The position numbers and the translations under genes were made by a program. From assembly GCF_002860405.1 (NCBI RefSeq), contig NZ_NMWV01000016.1, positions 62,001 through 126,000 of the forward strand: 64,000 nt of DNA. The letters run 5' to 3'. Below, piece after piece: positions 1 to 10,241 of the stretch. Position 1 is the first letter of the stretch, and each line of letters starts with the position of its first letter. The notes beneath the pieces are model-generated. The model saw nothing but the letters and a program-made list of their open reading frames with translations, did no database searches and was not told the origin of the DNA. This stretch comes from Bifidobacterium imperatoris. Its GTDB lineage: Bacteria; Actinomycetota; Actinomycetes; Actinomycetales; Bifidobacteriaceae.

Positions 1-1
1 C

Positions 2-862
2 TCCGATTTCGCCGCCGCCACAGGCATCATCACCCAGTTGCCTGTTGCCGGCAAACAAATCAACACCGGTGAACAGGTGTATGAAATGGATGGTGCGCCG
101 GTGCCGTTGTTCCACGGCGAGCGCCCCTTCTGGCGCACCATCGAAGAAGGTATTTCGGACGGCCCGGATGTGACCCAATTGGAGCAGAATCTTAAGGAAC
201 TTGGTTTCTACAACGGTGAAGTCGGGCCGCATTACAATTGGCTGACTCGAGAAGCCATCAAACAATGGCAACGGTCTCTTGGACTCACTGGTGACGCGGT
301 CAATGGGGTGTTTAATCCCGGTATGGTTGCCTTGGCTTTCTCGGCTCCAATCCGCATTAAAACGGTGAACGCCAAACTTGGGGACACCAATGTGAGCCCG
401 GCAAGCTACACGGGTGTGACCTTGCACGCGCAATCCACGATTACCGCCACACAAGCCGCCACCCTCAAGGCCGGTGACAAGGCGCAAGTGATTCTGCCGG
501 ATAACACCACGGTTGACACCACGCTCGCCGCTGTTGACCAGGGAGGTCAATCCACTGGCAAGGACGGACAGGTCACTTCGCCTTCCGTGCGCATCGATTT
601 TCCCGACCAGACGCAAGTGGCGCAATTCGGCCCTGCGGCCATCCAAGTCATCGTGCCGAACGCGAATGCCTCCAATGAGGAGACGCTCATCGTACCGGTC
701 ACCGCGCTGATTGCCGGCACAGGCAATTCGTATGCGGTCGAGGTGATCCGTGGCGATGAGGTCAAACGCATCAGCGTCGAGATCGGATTGGTGGCGGGCG
801 CCCAGACGCAAATCACCAAATCGAATGGTCTGAAGGAAGGCGACAAGGTGGTGGTCTCATGA
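2..862 (+). CDS. ABC-exporter adaptor (membrane-fusion-like) with peptidoglycan-binding domain, 5' truncated by window edge
   Basis: The frame is open from base 2, so the gene begins upstream and only its last 286 codons are visible. A peptidoglycan-binding-like helical repeat (VTQLEQNLKELGFYNGEVG, followed by TREAIKQWQRSLGL) is followed by beta-rich sequence typical of HlyD/RND-type adaptor C-termini. In Gram-positive MacB-like exporters such a protein is tethered outside the membrane and couples substrate to the permease. It overlaps the ATPase gene by ATGA (859-862), so the three genes form one operon. The substrate is unknown. The family call is from domain layout only. Confidence 0.8.
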   Translation, partial: SDFAAATGIITQLPVAGKQINTGEQVYEMDGAPVPLFHGERPFWRTIEEGISDGPDVTQLEQNLKELGFYNGEVGPHYNWLTREAIKQWQRSLGLTGDAVNGVFNPGMVALAFSAPIRIKTVNAKLGDTNVSPASYTGVTLHAQSTITATQAATLKAGDKAQVILPDNTTVDTTLAAVDQGGQSTGKDGQVTSPSVRIDFPDQTQVAQFGPAAIQVIVPNANASNEETLIVPVTALIAGTGNSYAVEVIRGDEVKRISVEIGLVAGAQTQITKSNGLKEGDKVVVS

Positions 863-1539
863 CTGCGTTGTTGAGTCTGGACCATGTCACCAAAGCGTTC
901 GCTGGCAAGGACGGCAATCCGCTGGAGATTCTGCACAGCACGACACTTGTCATTGGACACGGTGAGCGCATCGCCATCGTGGGGCCATCCGGTTCAGGCA
1001 AATCCACACTGCTTTCCTTGCTTGGCACCTTGGACATGCCGACCTCCGGCACACTGGCCTACGACGGCGAGAACGTGGCCGACATGGGGGAGAAGCGTCG
1101 AAGCGTGCTCAGGGCAGCTCGCATCGGATTCGTATTCCAACAATTCCATCTCATCGCCACCGTCTCGGCTCTGGAGAATGTGATGACCGGATTGCAATAC
1201 ACTGCATTGCCCCGTGCAGCTCGGCGAGAACAAGCCACCGAGGCGCTCGAACAGGTGGGGCTTGGCGAACGCCTATTCCACAAGCCCTCCCAACTGTCGG
1301 GCGGCGAACAGCAACGCGTGGCCATCGCCCGGGCTTTGGCCAAGAAACCCGACATCATTTTCGCCGACGAGCCCACCGGCGCGCTCGACACCGACACCGG
1401 CCATGCCATCATCGAACTGCTCATGGGGGCAGCTGATCAAGGCGCAAGCCTTGTAGTCGTTACCCATGATCCCAGCATCGCCGCACGATTTCCACGTCGT
1501 CTGCATATCCAGGACGGCGTGGTTACGGAACTTGGATAA
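859..1539 (+). CDS. ABC transporter ATP-binding protein, MacB/LolD type
   Basis: A 226-residue ATPase that powers the exporter formed with its two neighbours. Visible motifs are Walker A GPSGSGKS (about residues 42-49), Q-loop in FVFQQFHL, signature LSGGEQQR (about 145) and Walker B IIFADEPT followed by GALDTDTG. The length and the LDM-PTSG spacing fit the MacB/LolD/FtsE class that partners FtsX-fold permeases. The ATG overlaps the adaptor stop codon, indicating translational coupling. The permease starts 10 bases after the stop. Substrate unknown; antimicrobial peptides or lipids are typical for the class. Confidence 0.92.
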   Translation: MTALLSLDHVTKAFAGKDGNPLEILHSTTLVIGHGERIAIVGPSGSGKSTLLSLLGTLDMPTSGTLAYDGENVADMGEKRRSVLRAARIGFVFQQFHLIATVSALENVMTGLQYTALPRAARREQATEALEQVGLGERLFHKPSQLSGGEQQRVAIARALAKKPDIIFADEPTGALDTDTGHAIIELLMGAADQGASLVVVTHDPSIAARFPRRLHIQDGVVTELG

Positions 1540-1549
1540 GGAGACAGCC

Positions 1550-2749
1550 ATGCGTAAACCACTCATCACGCGTCTGACCGATCTCCTGCATGCGGCATGG
1601 ATTGGTGCCACAGGCCGTGTTTCTCGCACCATTCTCGCCTCACTGGGTATTGCACTGGGTGTGGCCGCCTATGTGGCGCTTTCCGGTATCGCCGCATCCA
1701 ACCAGGCCGCCCTACTTGCTCAGCTTGATGCACTTGGCGCGAACCTGCAGGTCGTGGCTCCCGGTCAGGATGCTTCAGGCCAACCCGTACCGTTGCCCGA
1801 CTATGCGCCTGACACCATCGCCCATCAGCCCGATGTTGAACAGGTCGGCGTGTTCCTGACCCCGCCTAAGGATGCTCAGGTTTTCAAAAACGAGCTTGTG
1901 CCGAAAACTAACGGCAACGCACTGGCTGTATCCGTAATGAAACCGGGCGCGCTGAAAGCCGTTGATGCCACGTTTGCCCAAGGGCATGGAATCGACAAGT
2001 ATAATGAAAATCTGCCGGTAGCGGTCCTCGGCTCCGAAGCAGCCTACCGTCTCGGCGTCAACCAGCCGGGCGACCGCATCCTCATCGACAACGAATGGTA
2101 CGGCGTCATCGGCATTCTTGAACCTGCCCCACAGGCACAATCCATCAACTCATCCGTCATCATTGGTGCCAAATGGGTGATCAACAACTATCCCGATCAA
2201 AAGGAATCCATACAACAGATCAGCCAAATCTACGTGCGCACTAAACCAGGCAATGCTGAATCCTTGCGCCGAATCATTGCACATGCGGCGAACCTTTCCG
2301 GGGGCAATGTGTCCGTCGCAGCTTCAGCAAATTTGTCCCAAGCTCGCAACGCCACCAATGATTCGCTTACCACATTAGGTCTCATGATTGGAGCCATCGC
2401 GCTTGCCGTGGGCGGTATGAGCATTGCGAACATGATGATTGTGACTGTGATGGAGCGACGCGGTGAAATCGGATTGCGGCGCGCGCTCGGTGCCACGCCC
2501 GGCAATATTCGCATGCAATTCGTTACCGAAGCAACATTATTGTCAGCTATTGGCGGGTTGGCCGGCGTTGCGATCGGCGCGGCTACTGCCGTGAGTGTTG
2601 CCATCAACGCCGGTCAACCATTGACCTTGGATTGGGCTGGATTGCCAGCCGCATGGGGCGCCGCGGTACTGGTCGGAATCATCGCCGGCTTCTATCCGGC
2701 ATCTCGTGCGGCCCGTTTGACGCCCACCGAGGCGTTGCGCGGAGAGTAG
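1550..2749 (+). CDS. ABC transporter permease, MacB/FtsX family
   Basis: A 399-residue permease. An N-terminal transmembrane helix (about residues 19-43) precedes a large extracellular MacB-type core domain, and the C-terminal third has three hydrophobic segments of the FtsX fold with the conserved VMERRGEIGLRRALGA coupling region. The start at 1550 was chosen because AAGGAGA lies just upstream; the longer open frame from 1466 runs inside the ATPase gene. It completes the adaptor-ATPase-permease exporter, most likely a peptide or drug extruder rather than an importer. Confidence 0.9.
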   Translation: MRKPLITRLTDLLHAAWIGATGRVSRTILASLGIALGVAAYVALSGIAASNQAALLAQLDALGANLQVVAPGQDASGQPVPLPDYAPDTIAHQPDVEQVGVFLTPPKDAQVFKNELVPKTNGNALAVSVMKPGALKAVDATFAQGHGIDKYNENLPVAVLGSEAAYRLGVNQPGDRILIDNEWYGVIGILEPAPQAQSINSSVIIGAKWVINNYPDQKESIQQISQIYVRTKPGNAESLRRIIAHAANLSGGNVSVAASANLSQARNATNDSLTTLGLMIGAIALAVGGMSIANMMIVTVMERRGEIGLRRALGATPGNIRMQFVTEATLLSAIGGLAGVAIGAATAVSVAINAGQPLTLDWAGLPAAWGAAVLVGIIAGFYPASRAARLTPTEALRGE

Positions 2750-2809
2750 TTCTTTCCTCCCAGTGTGCTAGCGTCGATACGTCATTCTGGCACGACGCAA
2801 AGGAGACGT

Positions 2810-4348
2810 ATGGGCGATATCAGGCGGGAAATGGAACGTCTGCGGCCGATTTACGAAACCGGTGTGCTCCGTCTGCTCTTGCGTCAGCATGCCATGTTGT
2901 ATGTGGCATTGCTGCGTGCCGCCTTCGACCCGTTGACTGGCGAGCTGCCGCGCGAAACCGTGGAGGAACGCTTCGCGCATAGCCTGGAACTGCTGGCCTC
3001 CAGTGGCGAATATACGCTGAAAGACCAGTCCTATGCTGACGCGGCCCATCGTATCCTCGCCGACCTGACCCGCGAAGGCGAAGGCGATTACGCGTGGCTG
3101 GCCAACTCGCATGATGCCGCATCACACCGATTCCTCTACAGGCTCACCGCCCGCGCGCATCGCGCCATCGAAGCACTAAGCCGTCTGGAAGACGAATCCC
3201 GCGCATTGTCCGGCGCACAGGCGAACAGCATCATCATGGAGATCGAGCATGCGCGCATGCAGCTGACCGCCGACCCCGGCGAGCGCGTCCGATTGCTCAA
3301 CAGTGAGATCAAGGAACGCAAGCACGAGATCAAACGCATCCAACAGGGCCAGCAGCATGCCACATTGAGCCAGGCCCAGGTGGAGGATGTGATCGCAGTA
3401 ATCCATAACACCCTCCGCGGTGTGCCCATCGATTTGCGTGAACTCGTGCTCACCGAACGCGATAACGGCGATGCGCTGCGCCGCCGCATGCAGGCCGGCG
3501 ATATGAGCGTGGACGAAACCCTGAACAGGTATCACGAGGAATACCGTCGATCGTTCAGTGAATCCGATTCCGGTCGCCGCTTCGAAGATGCGTTCCAAGT
3601 GATCATCACCGACGAAGGCCGCCAACAGATCGACTCCGCATTGCGCGACATCGCGAAAACCCCGTATCTGGCAGGGGAGTCCGCGGCACTATTGGGGCAG
3701 ATTCGAGACGAACTATCCCGCATCTATGACGGCATCGAAGCGGTACGTCATCAGATGCGCGTCTCCGATGAGGCGATCAGCCGTCTGGTGCGTCAGCAGA
3801 CCGATACGCGCTACCGTACGATGATGAGTCGATTGAACCGACTTTACGTGAACTTGAACGCTGATGCGAAAGCCCACACCGGCGACGCTTCACGACCATA
3901 TGTAACCGATACGTCGAGTGCACTGTTCGCCCCATTGCCGATGCGCCCGGCACGTTCGATGACCTATACCGAAACTCCGGGTTTGGAATCCTCGGTGGCA
4001 GCCGATCAGCAAGTCCTACAGGTCAGTCTCAAGGACATGGTCGAAGGTGGAGGCCCACGCTTGCGACACATGGTGGAGCTGATTCGCCGCAATCCAGCCA
4101 TCGAACACGGCACAGTGAACGTGGCAGCCAGTTTCAACCGTCTGCCCGAACGGGAACGTCGCGAAAGCGAAATCGTAGGCTTCCTGGGCAGCCTGCCATC
4201 GGCGTCAGCGGCAGACAAAGCCTCAGATACCAGTGCAGCCAATACGGTGTGGCATTGCATCGCCTTGGACGGAACGCCCAGAGACTGGATCACCAGCCCG
4301 GTATGGGCGTCGTTGGAAGAACTTGACAGCATCGTGGAGGAAGGATGA
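2810..4348 (+). CDS. jetA: Wadjet anti-plasmid system protein JetA (DUF3375)
   Basis: A 512-residue DUF3375-type protein. In Wadjet systems JetA is the kleisin-like (MukF-related) subunit joining the SMC JetC to JetB. It begins [16 protein letters not shown] and is largely alpha-helical and charged, with a predicted coiled region near residues 165-190. ATG 2810 has AAAGGAG upstream; a longer frame from 2765 has no such site. Its stop overlaps the jetB start (ATGA). The assignment rests on protein character together with the complete jetA-B-C-D order behind it, which is diagnostic for type I Wadjet. Confidence 0.88.
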   Translation: MGDIRREMERLRPIYETGVLRLLLRQHAMLYVALLRAAFDPLTGELPRETVEERFAHSLELLASSGEYTLKDQSYADAAHRILADLTREGEGDYAWLANSHDAASHRFLYRLTARAHRAIEALSRLEDESRALSGAQANSIIMEIEHARMQLTADPGERVRLLNSEIKERKHEIKRIQQGQQHATLSQAQVEDVIAVIHNTLRGVPIDLRELVLTERDNGDALRRRMQAGDMSVDETLNRYHEEYRRSFSESDSGRRFEDAFQVIITDEGRQQIDSALRDIAKTPYLAGESAALLGQIRDELSRIYDGIEAVRHQMRVSDEAISRLVRQQTDTRYRTMMSRLNRLYVNLNADAKAHTGDASRPYVTDTSSALFAPLPMRPARSMTYTETPGLESSVAADQQVLQVSLKDMVEGGGPRLRHMVELIRRNPAIEHGTVNVAASFNRLPERERRESEIVGFLGSLPSASAADKASDTSAANTVWHCIALDGTPRDWITSPVWASLEELDSIVEEG

Positions 4349-5163
4349 GCATGAGCGAACCAGTCGCCAACCCATACGCCCTGTTTGAAGACGACCACGG
4401 CGATATGACCGCGGATGCACGCATGGCCGCCATCGCCTTAAAACGCGAACGCTACATTTCCGGGCAACTCTATGACTTGGTCAACGACAATCGAGCGGCA
4501 GTGGAACGTTCCCTCAACAACGATCTGCTCGCCCTCGTAGTCAACGAACGCTACCGCATCATGTACGCCACTCCGGTGGCCAACGACAACGTGGCATTGC
4601 GAGCGCTCAAAACCCGCGCCAGTCTGAAACGCGAGGAGGCTGCCTTGCTCGCCTTCCTGCGCATCCGCGTGCTCGAATACGAAAACACCAGAACCGATCA
4701 ATCCGAATGGCTGGTGAGCTTCGAGGAGATTCGCGCCGCGCTCGCATCCGGCGCCGGCTATCTCGCCTCGCGCAACGATGAGGAAGGCGTACTGAAGCAG
4801 GTGAGCGCCATCGTCTCCGCGATGATTACCTACGGGTACCTGAATCGGCTGGATGATGAGGCCATGTATCTCATCACCCCACTGGTGCCCGTGGTACTTG
4901 ACCGTGAACTGGCCGACACCTGGCTGGACACCGCGGCCAAAAACCTGGATGATGCCCACGATACGCGTGAGTCCAACGATGCGGAAACCGAGCAGAAAGA
5001 CCCGGACTCTGATTCGGAGGAATCAACCGAGGACATTCCGGATGAAAGCCTCTTTGCCGAACCATTGTTTGGTGCATCGGACGGCGACGCGCAAGCAGCG
5101 TCCGGCGATGCCGAAGATGATGATGCAAACGATACGAACGACACTGTAAAGGAAGGGGAATGA
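4345..5163 (+). CDS. jetB: Wadjet anti-plasmid system protein JetB (DUF4194)
   Basis: A 272-residue DUF4194-type protein, the MukE-like (KITE) partner of JetA in the Wadjet condensin. Winged-helix-like sequence occupies roughly residues 30-195 (for example the [16 protein letters not shown] segment). From about residue 205 the protein is an acidic, low-complexity tail rich in Asp, Glu and Ser, longer than the folded domain requires. GGAGG at 4336-4340 serves either ATG 4345 or ATG 4351; 4345 overlaps the jetA stop and was kept. jetC starts one base after its stop. Confidence 0.85.
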   Translation: MSMSEPVANPYALFEDDHGDMTADARMAAIALKRERYISGQLYDLVNDNRAAVERSLNNDLLALVVNERYRIMYATPVANDNVALRALKTRASLKREEAALLAFLRIRVLEYENTRTDQSEWLVSFEEIRAALASGAGYLASRNDEEGVLKQVSAIVSAMITYGYLNRLDDEAMYLITPLVPVVLDRELADTWLDTAAKNLDDAHDTRESNDAETEQKDPDSDSEESTEDIPDESLFAEPLFGASDGDAQAASGDAEDDDANDTNDTVKEGE

Positions 5164-5164
5164 G

Positions 5165-8100
5165 ATGGCAGCTGAACTGCAGATGATCGCCGACCGTTGG
5201 ATGATGGTCAGCCGCCGACTCGTCAACTGGGGCTCCTACGAGGGCTATCACGAGTTCCGCCCCTCCACGGACTCCACCCTCCCGGTGACCTTGCTCGCCG
5301 GCGCCAGTGAATCCGGCAAATCCACATTGGTGGATGCGCAGATCTCCCTGCTCTACCCGACAGGCACGCCGTTCAACAAAGCATCCAATTCCGGACGTTC
5401 AGAACGTAGCGACTACACATATTTGCGGGGCATGATCGGCGTGGGCAGCACCGAGCATGGCGACGAACCCATCTACCTGCGCGGCAAAGACAAGGCGACC
5501 GGAGCACCGCAGGCGGTATGGGGAGCCATCGTGGACACCTACCGGAACCAGACCTCCGGGCAAATCCTGTCCTGCGCCAAATTCCTATATCTGATGCCCG
5601 GCGATGGCCGCGCCGACGTTCGCCGCCAATACGCGGTCTGGGGCAAGCCCATCGACCCAAGGCTCATGGACCAATATCGTGAATCACCGTTCACGCCCGG
5701 CCAATTGCGCGACGCCTACCCCGACTGCCTGACCTTCCCCAGCGCTGAGGCCTTCCACAGTCACATCTGGTCGATTATGGGCCTGAGCGAGGAAGCCTGC
5801 CGACTGCTGCATAAGATCCAGTCCGCGGACGCGCCATCCAAGCTCGACGACATCTTCAAACAAGGCGTGCTCGGCGTACCGGAAGCATTGGAACTCGCGC
5901 GCGCCACAGTTGAGGATTACGAACGCTATGGCGCGAACTTCCATGCGATGGAGGAGAAAACCAAGCGTATGGATGCGTTGCACGGCATCCAAAACGCCTA
6001 TGGCGAGTACGCCAAAGCCAACCAGCGCGTACATATGTTCGACGCTGTTGCGGGCGACGATGACGAGGCGGTTTCAGCACCATTGCGTGATTGGGCCATG
6101 ACGCGCATGCGCGCGGAAGTCAGCGCACAGCTGCCCATCGACCGCAGCGAAGCGCAAGCCCACGAGTCCGAAGCACGCAATACGCGACGCAATGCCGAAA
6201 ACTTGCGCAGCCGCATCGACATGATCCGCAGCCAAATGCAAGGACTCGATGGTGGCAACCTCACCCGCCTCGAAATGGAGCTGGATCAAGCCAAACGAGC
6301 GTTGGAGGAGACCGAATCCACCCGCAAACGCATCGAACAAACGTTCGCAGCCATTGATGAACAACTACCCGTCAGCGAACAGGCATGGACCGAACGACGC
6401 ATCAACGCCGTGGAATTCAAACGCACCTACGATGAACGCGTCAGCGCATGCGAGGAGCAGCTCGCGGCAGCCATGAACACGCGAGCAGCAGCCCGAGACG
6501 CACTCGAACGACTGCAACGCGATTACGATCGCCAGAAATCCCAGCGCACACGCATTACCCAGCACATGGATGAAACCCGTGCAATGTTGGTACGCGCCAC
6601 CGGATTGACTCCGGCAGACCTTCCATACGTGGCCGAACTCATGGACGTCAAGGAAACCGACGAACAATGGCGCATCGCCATGAACGTGGCCTACGGTTCC
6701 TTCGCGCAAACCATCCTGGTGGACAAGCGCCACGAACAAGGCTTCGCCGCCAAAGTCAGCACCATCGACCCGCATGCGATGAGCCGGCGCACCTGGCAAT
6801 TCGTGGACACCGCACGCGACTATGCAGCCAACGATAACCATGCCGACATTGGCGAATCTGCGCATGCAGAAGACGACTGGCTCTCCGGCAAACTGCGCTA
6901 CCGCGAAGACTCGCCGTTCGCCAGATGGCTGCGCTCGCAGACCCAAGCCGAACGCTACGATGCACTCTGCGTGAGTACCATCGATGACACCGACCGCACC
7001 ACTCGTCAAGTGCAGACGGACGGTCAGATCAAATCCGGTGCACGTGGCCAGCACGGCATCAAAGATCGCGCACAGGTCATCGGCTTCGTCAATGAAGCTT
7101 ATCTGAAAAATCTCGAGCAGCAGATTAGCCAGTCTCAGGAAGCATTGGAACAGGCGGACGACGATTACACTGCAGCCAAGCAGCAATCAGATAAGCTGCA
7201 TCGCGAACTCGAACTCGCCAACCAGCTCGCCTACACATCCTGGGAACGCATCGATATCGATGGAGCGCGCAAGGGCATCGCGGATATCGAAGCTTCCATT
7301 GCTTCTATCAAGAACGATCCCAAGCTCGCCGAACTTGCCGCTCGCAAGGATGAGTTGACTGCTGAACTGGAGCAATTGGACGAACGACGCATGCGAGCCG
7401 AACAGTCTGCAACCTCGGCCTCACAAGCTGTGGAAGCGGCACTCCTATGGCTGAATCATCATACGGAACCAACGCAAGAGCAGACCGGTGCGGAAGCTTC
7501 GACTGCTCCGGCTATGCCGAACGATGTGACTGCCGTTCTGGCCGAAGCCTATGAGAATCGTTTCGCTGGACTGGAAGGTGCGGCGATACGAGCGCATATG
7601 ATCATCGGCGCTGGGGCTGCCTCATCTGATTTCGCCGAACGGGTTCTCACTGGCATGGTCAAGGATATCGATGCGCGTATCACCATGCTGAAGGCGCAGG
7701 CTTCCGCGGCACGTACGGCCGTCGAATCGAAGATGAGCACCTACATCGGTATCTGGGTGGCGGATGATGATGCGCTCACCGCCAGCGTGGAGGACTACCG
7801 CTATTACCTTGATGAGCTCGAAAGTCTTACACAGCTGGCTGCCACCACGGCCACGGAAGCCGAATACCATCGTTGCCTCGAGCAATTGCTGATGAGCTTC
7901 CTGACTATCAAGCGAGCCATCGACACTGATGCCACCGACATCCATGACCAGCTCGACCGCATCAACGCCATGCTCAAAGGCCAGCAGTTCGGCCCCAAGC
8001 ACGGCAGTCTGTCCCTGCAGGCGGATGTGCGCCGGCCGGAACGTGCGTTCTCCAGTCAGCTCACGCGAGCCATCGGCATCTTGAACGATTGGAAAAGCAC

Positions 8101-8695
8101 TGCCGGAGAATCGGATGATTCGGCAAAGCGCTCCGAGTCCCGCCGTGCCTTCGCCGCTTGCGCTCCAATGATCGCGTTGCTGAAGGAGGAGCTCGCTCAA
8201 GTCAAGGATACGAACGGCATCAAGCAATACGGCGCCCGCAATCTCGACCCACGCTGCCGTTCCTCGTTCTACGCCATCGTGCACCATGCGGACGGCCCGG
8301 ACGAGCGCATCACTTCTACCGGCGGTCGATCAGGCGGCGCATTGCAGGAGCTCACCTCGTTCGTGTATGGCGCTGCATTGATTTACCTGCTGGGCGGCGG
8401 CATGGAGAACCGCCTGAAGCCGAGCTACACCACCTTGTTCCTTGACGAGGCGCTCATCAAGGCGGACGGTCGTTATACGCAGCGTGCGTTGAGCGTGCTG
8501 CCGCGCCTGGGCTTCCAGGTCATCGTCTCCGCTCCGGAAAGCAAGACCGGCGAAATCCTCGAGGTGTCCACCAAAGCCTACGTGACTTACAAGGATCCCG
8601 ACACCGGCCTCACCTCCCTGCGCGAAGCCAGCCTGGACGGCATCGAGGAAGAGGCCCCATTCGGCTCGAATCAACCGTTACCGGAAGAACGGTAA
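5165..8695 (+). CDS. jetC: Wadjet SMC-like ATPase JetC (MukB/SbcC-like)
   Basis: A 1176-residue SMC-type ATPase, the motor of the Wadjet loop-extruding complex that finds small circular DNA. The N-terminal ATPase lobe holds Walker A GASESGKST (residues 46-54). Two long coiled-coil arms rich in Glu, Arg, Ala and Gln flank a globular hinge around residues 480-640. The C-terminal lobe carries an SMC-like signature (GGRSGGALQELTS, about 1050-1062) and Walker B TTLFLDEAL (about 1090). Length and layout match MukB-like JetC. The gene is GC-rich: 79 of 120 bases sampled are G or C. Confidence 0.92.
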   Translation: MAAELQMIADRWMMVSRRLVNWGSYEGYHEFRPSTDSTLPVTLLAGASESGKSTLVDAQISLLYPTGTPFNKASNSGRSERSDYTYLRGMIGVGSTEHGDEPIYLRGKDKATGAPQAVWGAIVDTYRNQTSGQILSCAKFLYLMPGDGRADVRRQYAVWGKPIDPRLMDQYRESPFTPGQLRDAYPDCLTFPSAEAFHSHIWSIMGLSEEACRLLHKIQSADAPSKLDDIFKQGVLGVPEALELARATVEDYERYGANFHAMEEKTKRMDALHGIQNAYGEYAKANQRVHMFDAVAGDDDEAVSAPLRDWAMTRMRAEVSAQLPIDRSEAQAHESEARNTRRNAENLRSRIDMIRSQMQGLDGGNLTRLEMELDQAKRALEETESTRKRIEQTFAAIDEQLPVSEQAWTERRINAVEFKRTYDERVSACEEQLAAAMNTRAAARDALERLQRDYDRQKSQRTRITQHMDETRAMLVRATGLTPADLPYVAELMDVKETDEQWRIAMNVAYGSFAQTILVDKRHEQGFAAKVSTIDPHAMSRRTWQFVDTARDYAANDNHADIGESAHAEDDWLSGKLRYREDSPFARWLRSQTQAERYDALCVSTIDDTDRTTRQVQTDGQIKSGARGQHGIKDRAQVIGFVNEAYLKNLEQQISQSQEALEQADDDYTAAKQQSDKLHRELELANQLAYTSWERIDIDGARKGIADIEASIASIKNDPKLAELAARKDELTAELEQLDERRMRAEQSATSASQAVEAALLWLNHHTEPTQEQTGAEASTAPAMPNDVTAVLAEAYENRFAGLEGAAIRAHMIIGAGAASSDFAERVLTGMVKDIDARITMLKAQASAARTAVESKMSTYIGIWVADDDALTASVEDYRYYLDELESLTQLAATTATEAEYHRCLEQLLMSFLTIKRAIDTDATDIHDQLDRINAMLKGQQFGPKHGSLSLQADVRRPERAFSSQLTRAIGILNDWKSTAGESDDSAKRSESRRAFAACAPMIALLKEELAQVKDTNGIKQYGARNLDPRCRSSFYAIVHHADGPDERITSTGGRSGGALQELTSFVYGAALIYLLGGGMENRLKPSYTTLFLDEALIKADGRYTQRALSVLPRLGFQVIVSAPESKTGEILEVSTKAYVTYKDPDTGLTSLREASLDGIEEEAPFGSNQPLPEER

Positions 8696-8704
8696 TGATG
8701 CGCT

Positions 8705-9871
8705 ATGGTGACGATGAAAGATGTAGCAGCAATTACTGAGCAAGTCAGTAATCATATAAACAACCATAAATTTGATATCGCGCTGACCTGGCCAATTACC
8801 ATATCAGTGGGATTACCCAATAAGGCCTTGCTAGAAGCTAACGCTGTTGCCGTGCATAATAACAATAACGCTATCAAAAAATGGGCGAATAAATGCGGTT
8901 GCAAATTTGAAACGGTGCATCGTGTAATAGGGACTCCTGTTGAATTGGTATCCAAAATCGCGGTTCCAGACGAATTGACGGTACTACGAATACTCAAAAA
9001 ATCAGAAGTAGAAGAGTACCGAAAAATCCGCCGTCGCATCGCCTGGCTATCTGCTGAATTCAGTGTTAGTCCTGAGACGATCTCAGCAGTGGTTCGGATG
9101 ACAAACAATGAAGAAGAGCTGGATTTCAACCTAATCGTTAAAGCAGCGCATTATTTTCAAAATAATGACGTGTCCGGCATCACACCGAGGCAAGTGCCTT
9201 TGACTGGATTCAGCAGCAAATGGCTCAATGAGACAAGAACAAAACGTCGAAAAGCCATCTGCCAACTTCTTGGCATCGAATCCTTAAACCTTGCAGGCCG
9301 CCCAACAGAACTTAGATTCCGTTATCTTGATCCCGCGTATGACGACATTGAACTCGAACGTATCATATTGCTTCCATGGAAAGGTGATGCATTCGCAGGC
9401 GCGAAATATGTGATTGTTGTCGAGAATAAAGACACCTATCAGTCTATGCCCCTTATTCCCAATGGTATATGCATATGGGGCTCTGGTAGTGCTGTGAGCA
9501 ATGCGGTTCCAAAGATATCAGCGTTGCGAAATATGCATATCGTTTATTGGGGAGATATGGACGCTGATGGCTTGGAAATATTGTCATCACTGCGTGAATC
9601 AGGCGTCCCATGCGACTCAATTTTAATGGACTCTACCGCATATAATCGCTATTGCCAGTTTGGCACTGAGCTGACCGAACGCGGTGCCGAAATTAAGTTG
9701 AGAGAACCCAAGCCTGTATTGGGATTACGGGAATCAGAACGAAAACTGTATATGCAACTTTGCAGTGACGCGACCCTTCGCTATCGCCGCATCGAACAAG
9801 AACGAATTCCCATTTGCAATGCGCTTGAGGAATTGCGTAAGCTCGGTGTCCCTGCCATGCTCCCGAAGTAG
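8705..9871 (+). CDS. jetD: Wadjet nuclease JetD (DUF3322/DUF2220, Toprim)
   Basis: A 388-residue protein with an N-terminal DUF3322-like arm and a C-terminal DUF2220 Toprim domain. The Toprim glutamate is in VIVVENKDTY (about residue 239) and the DxDxD in YWGDMDADGLEIL (about 283-288), the metal site of topoisomerase VI-like nucleases. In Wadjet, JetD cleaves plasmids once JetABC has extruded them. It starts 10 bases after jetC. Codon use is abruptly AT-rich: 50 of 120 bases sampled at 8761-8880 are G or C, against about two thirds in jetC. This suggests a different origin or exchange of this module. Confidence 0.9.
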   Translation: MVTMKDVAAITEQVSNHINNHKFDIALTWPITISVGLPNKALLEANAVAVHNNNNAIKKWANKCGCKFETVHRVIGTPVELVSKIAVPDELTVLRILKKSEVEEYRKIRRRIAWLSAEFSVSPETISAVVRMTNNEEELDFNLIVKAAHYFQNNDVSGITPRQVPLTGFSSKWLNETRTKRRKAICQLLGIESLNLAGRPTELRFRYLDPAYDDIELERIILLPWKGDAFAGAKYVIVVENKDTYQSMPLIPNGICIWGSGSAVSNAVPKISALRNMHIVYWGDMDADGLEILSSLRESGVPCDSILMDSTAYNRYCQFGTELTERGAEIKLREPKPVLGLRESERKLYMQLCSDATLRYRRIEQERIPICNALEELRKLGVPAMLPK

Positions 9872-9917
9872 GACTACTCCAGAGGAGAGTTCTTCTGAGA
9901 ACTTGTATCATGAGTAT

Positions 9918-10241
9918 ATGAGTCTTCTTACCTTGGATCAGGTGCGGAATGTCGCCCGTCGTACTGCCGCGAATCATGGCGTAGGGGAGATGTACGTATA
10001 TGGCTCGGTCGCCAGGGGAGATAACGGCCCCCATTCTGATGTCGATTTTATCTATCGATTGAATGCAGGAAACAAGGCCACTGCCGGAGTTGTTTTGTCA
10101 TTGAAAGATGATTTGGAGTCGGAGCTTGGTTCGCCGGTGTCACTGCTCTCCATGCGCACGTTGTTATTTAATGCTGAACATACTGCATCCGGAAAACGTT
10201 TTTACGATTCCATTAAGAATGATTTGACGAGGATTGTATGA
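9918..10241 (+). CDS. mntA: MntA-like minimal nucleotidyltransferase antitoxin
   Basis: A 107-residue nucleotidyltransferase with the polymerase-beta motif GSVARGDNGPHSDVDF (Gly29-Ser30 and Asp41, Asp43), the hallmark of MNT proteins. In characterised MntA/HepT pairs the MNT enzyme adds AMP residues to a tyrosine of the HEPN toxin and silences it. ATG 9918 starts the conserved MSLLTLDQVR helix; the longer frame from 9765 lies inside jetD. A weak AGGAGAG lies at 9882-9888, so the start is less certain than the identity. The stop overlaps the toxin start (ATGA). Confidence 0.85.
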   Translation: MSLLTLDQVRNVARRTAANHGVGEMYVYGSVARGDNGPHSDVDFIYRLNAGNKATAGVVLSLKDDLESELGSPVSLLSMRTLLFNAEHTASGKRFYDSIKNDLTRIV

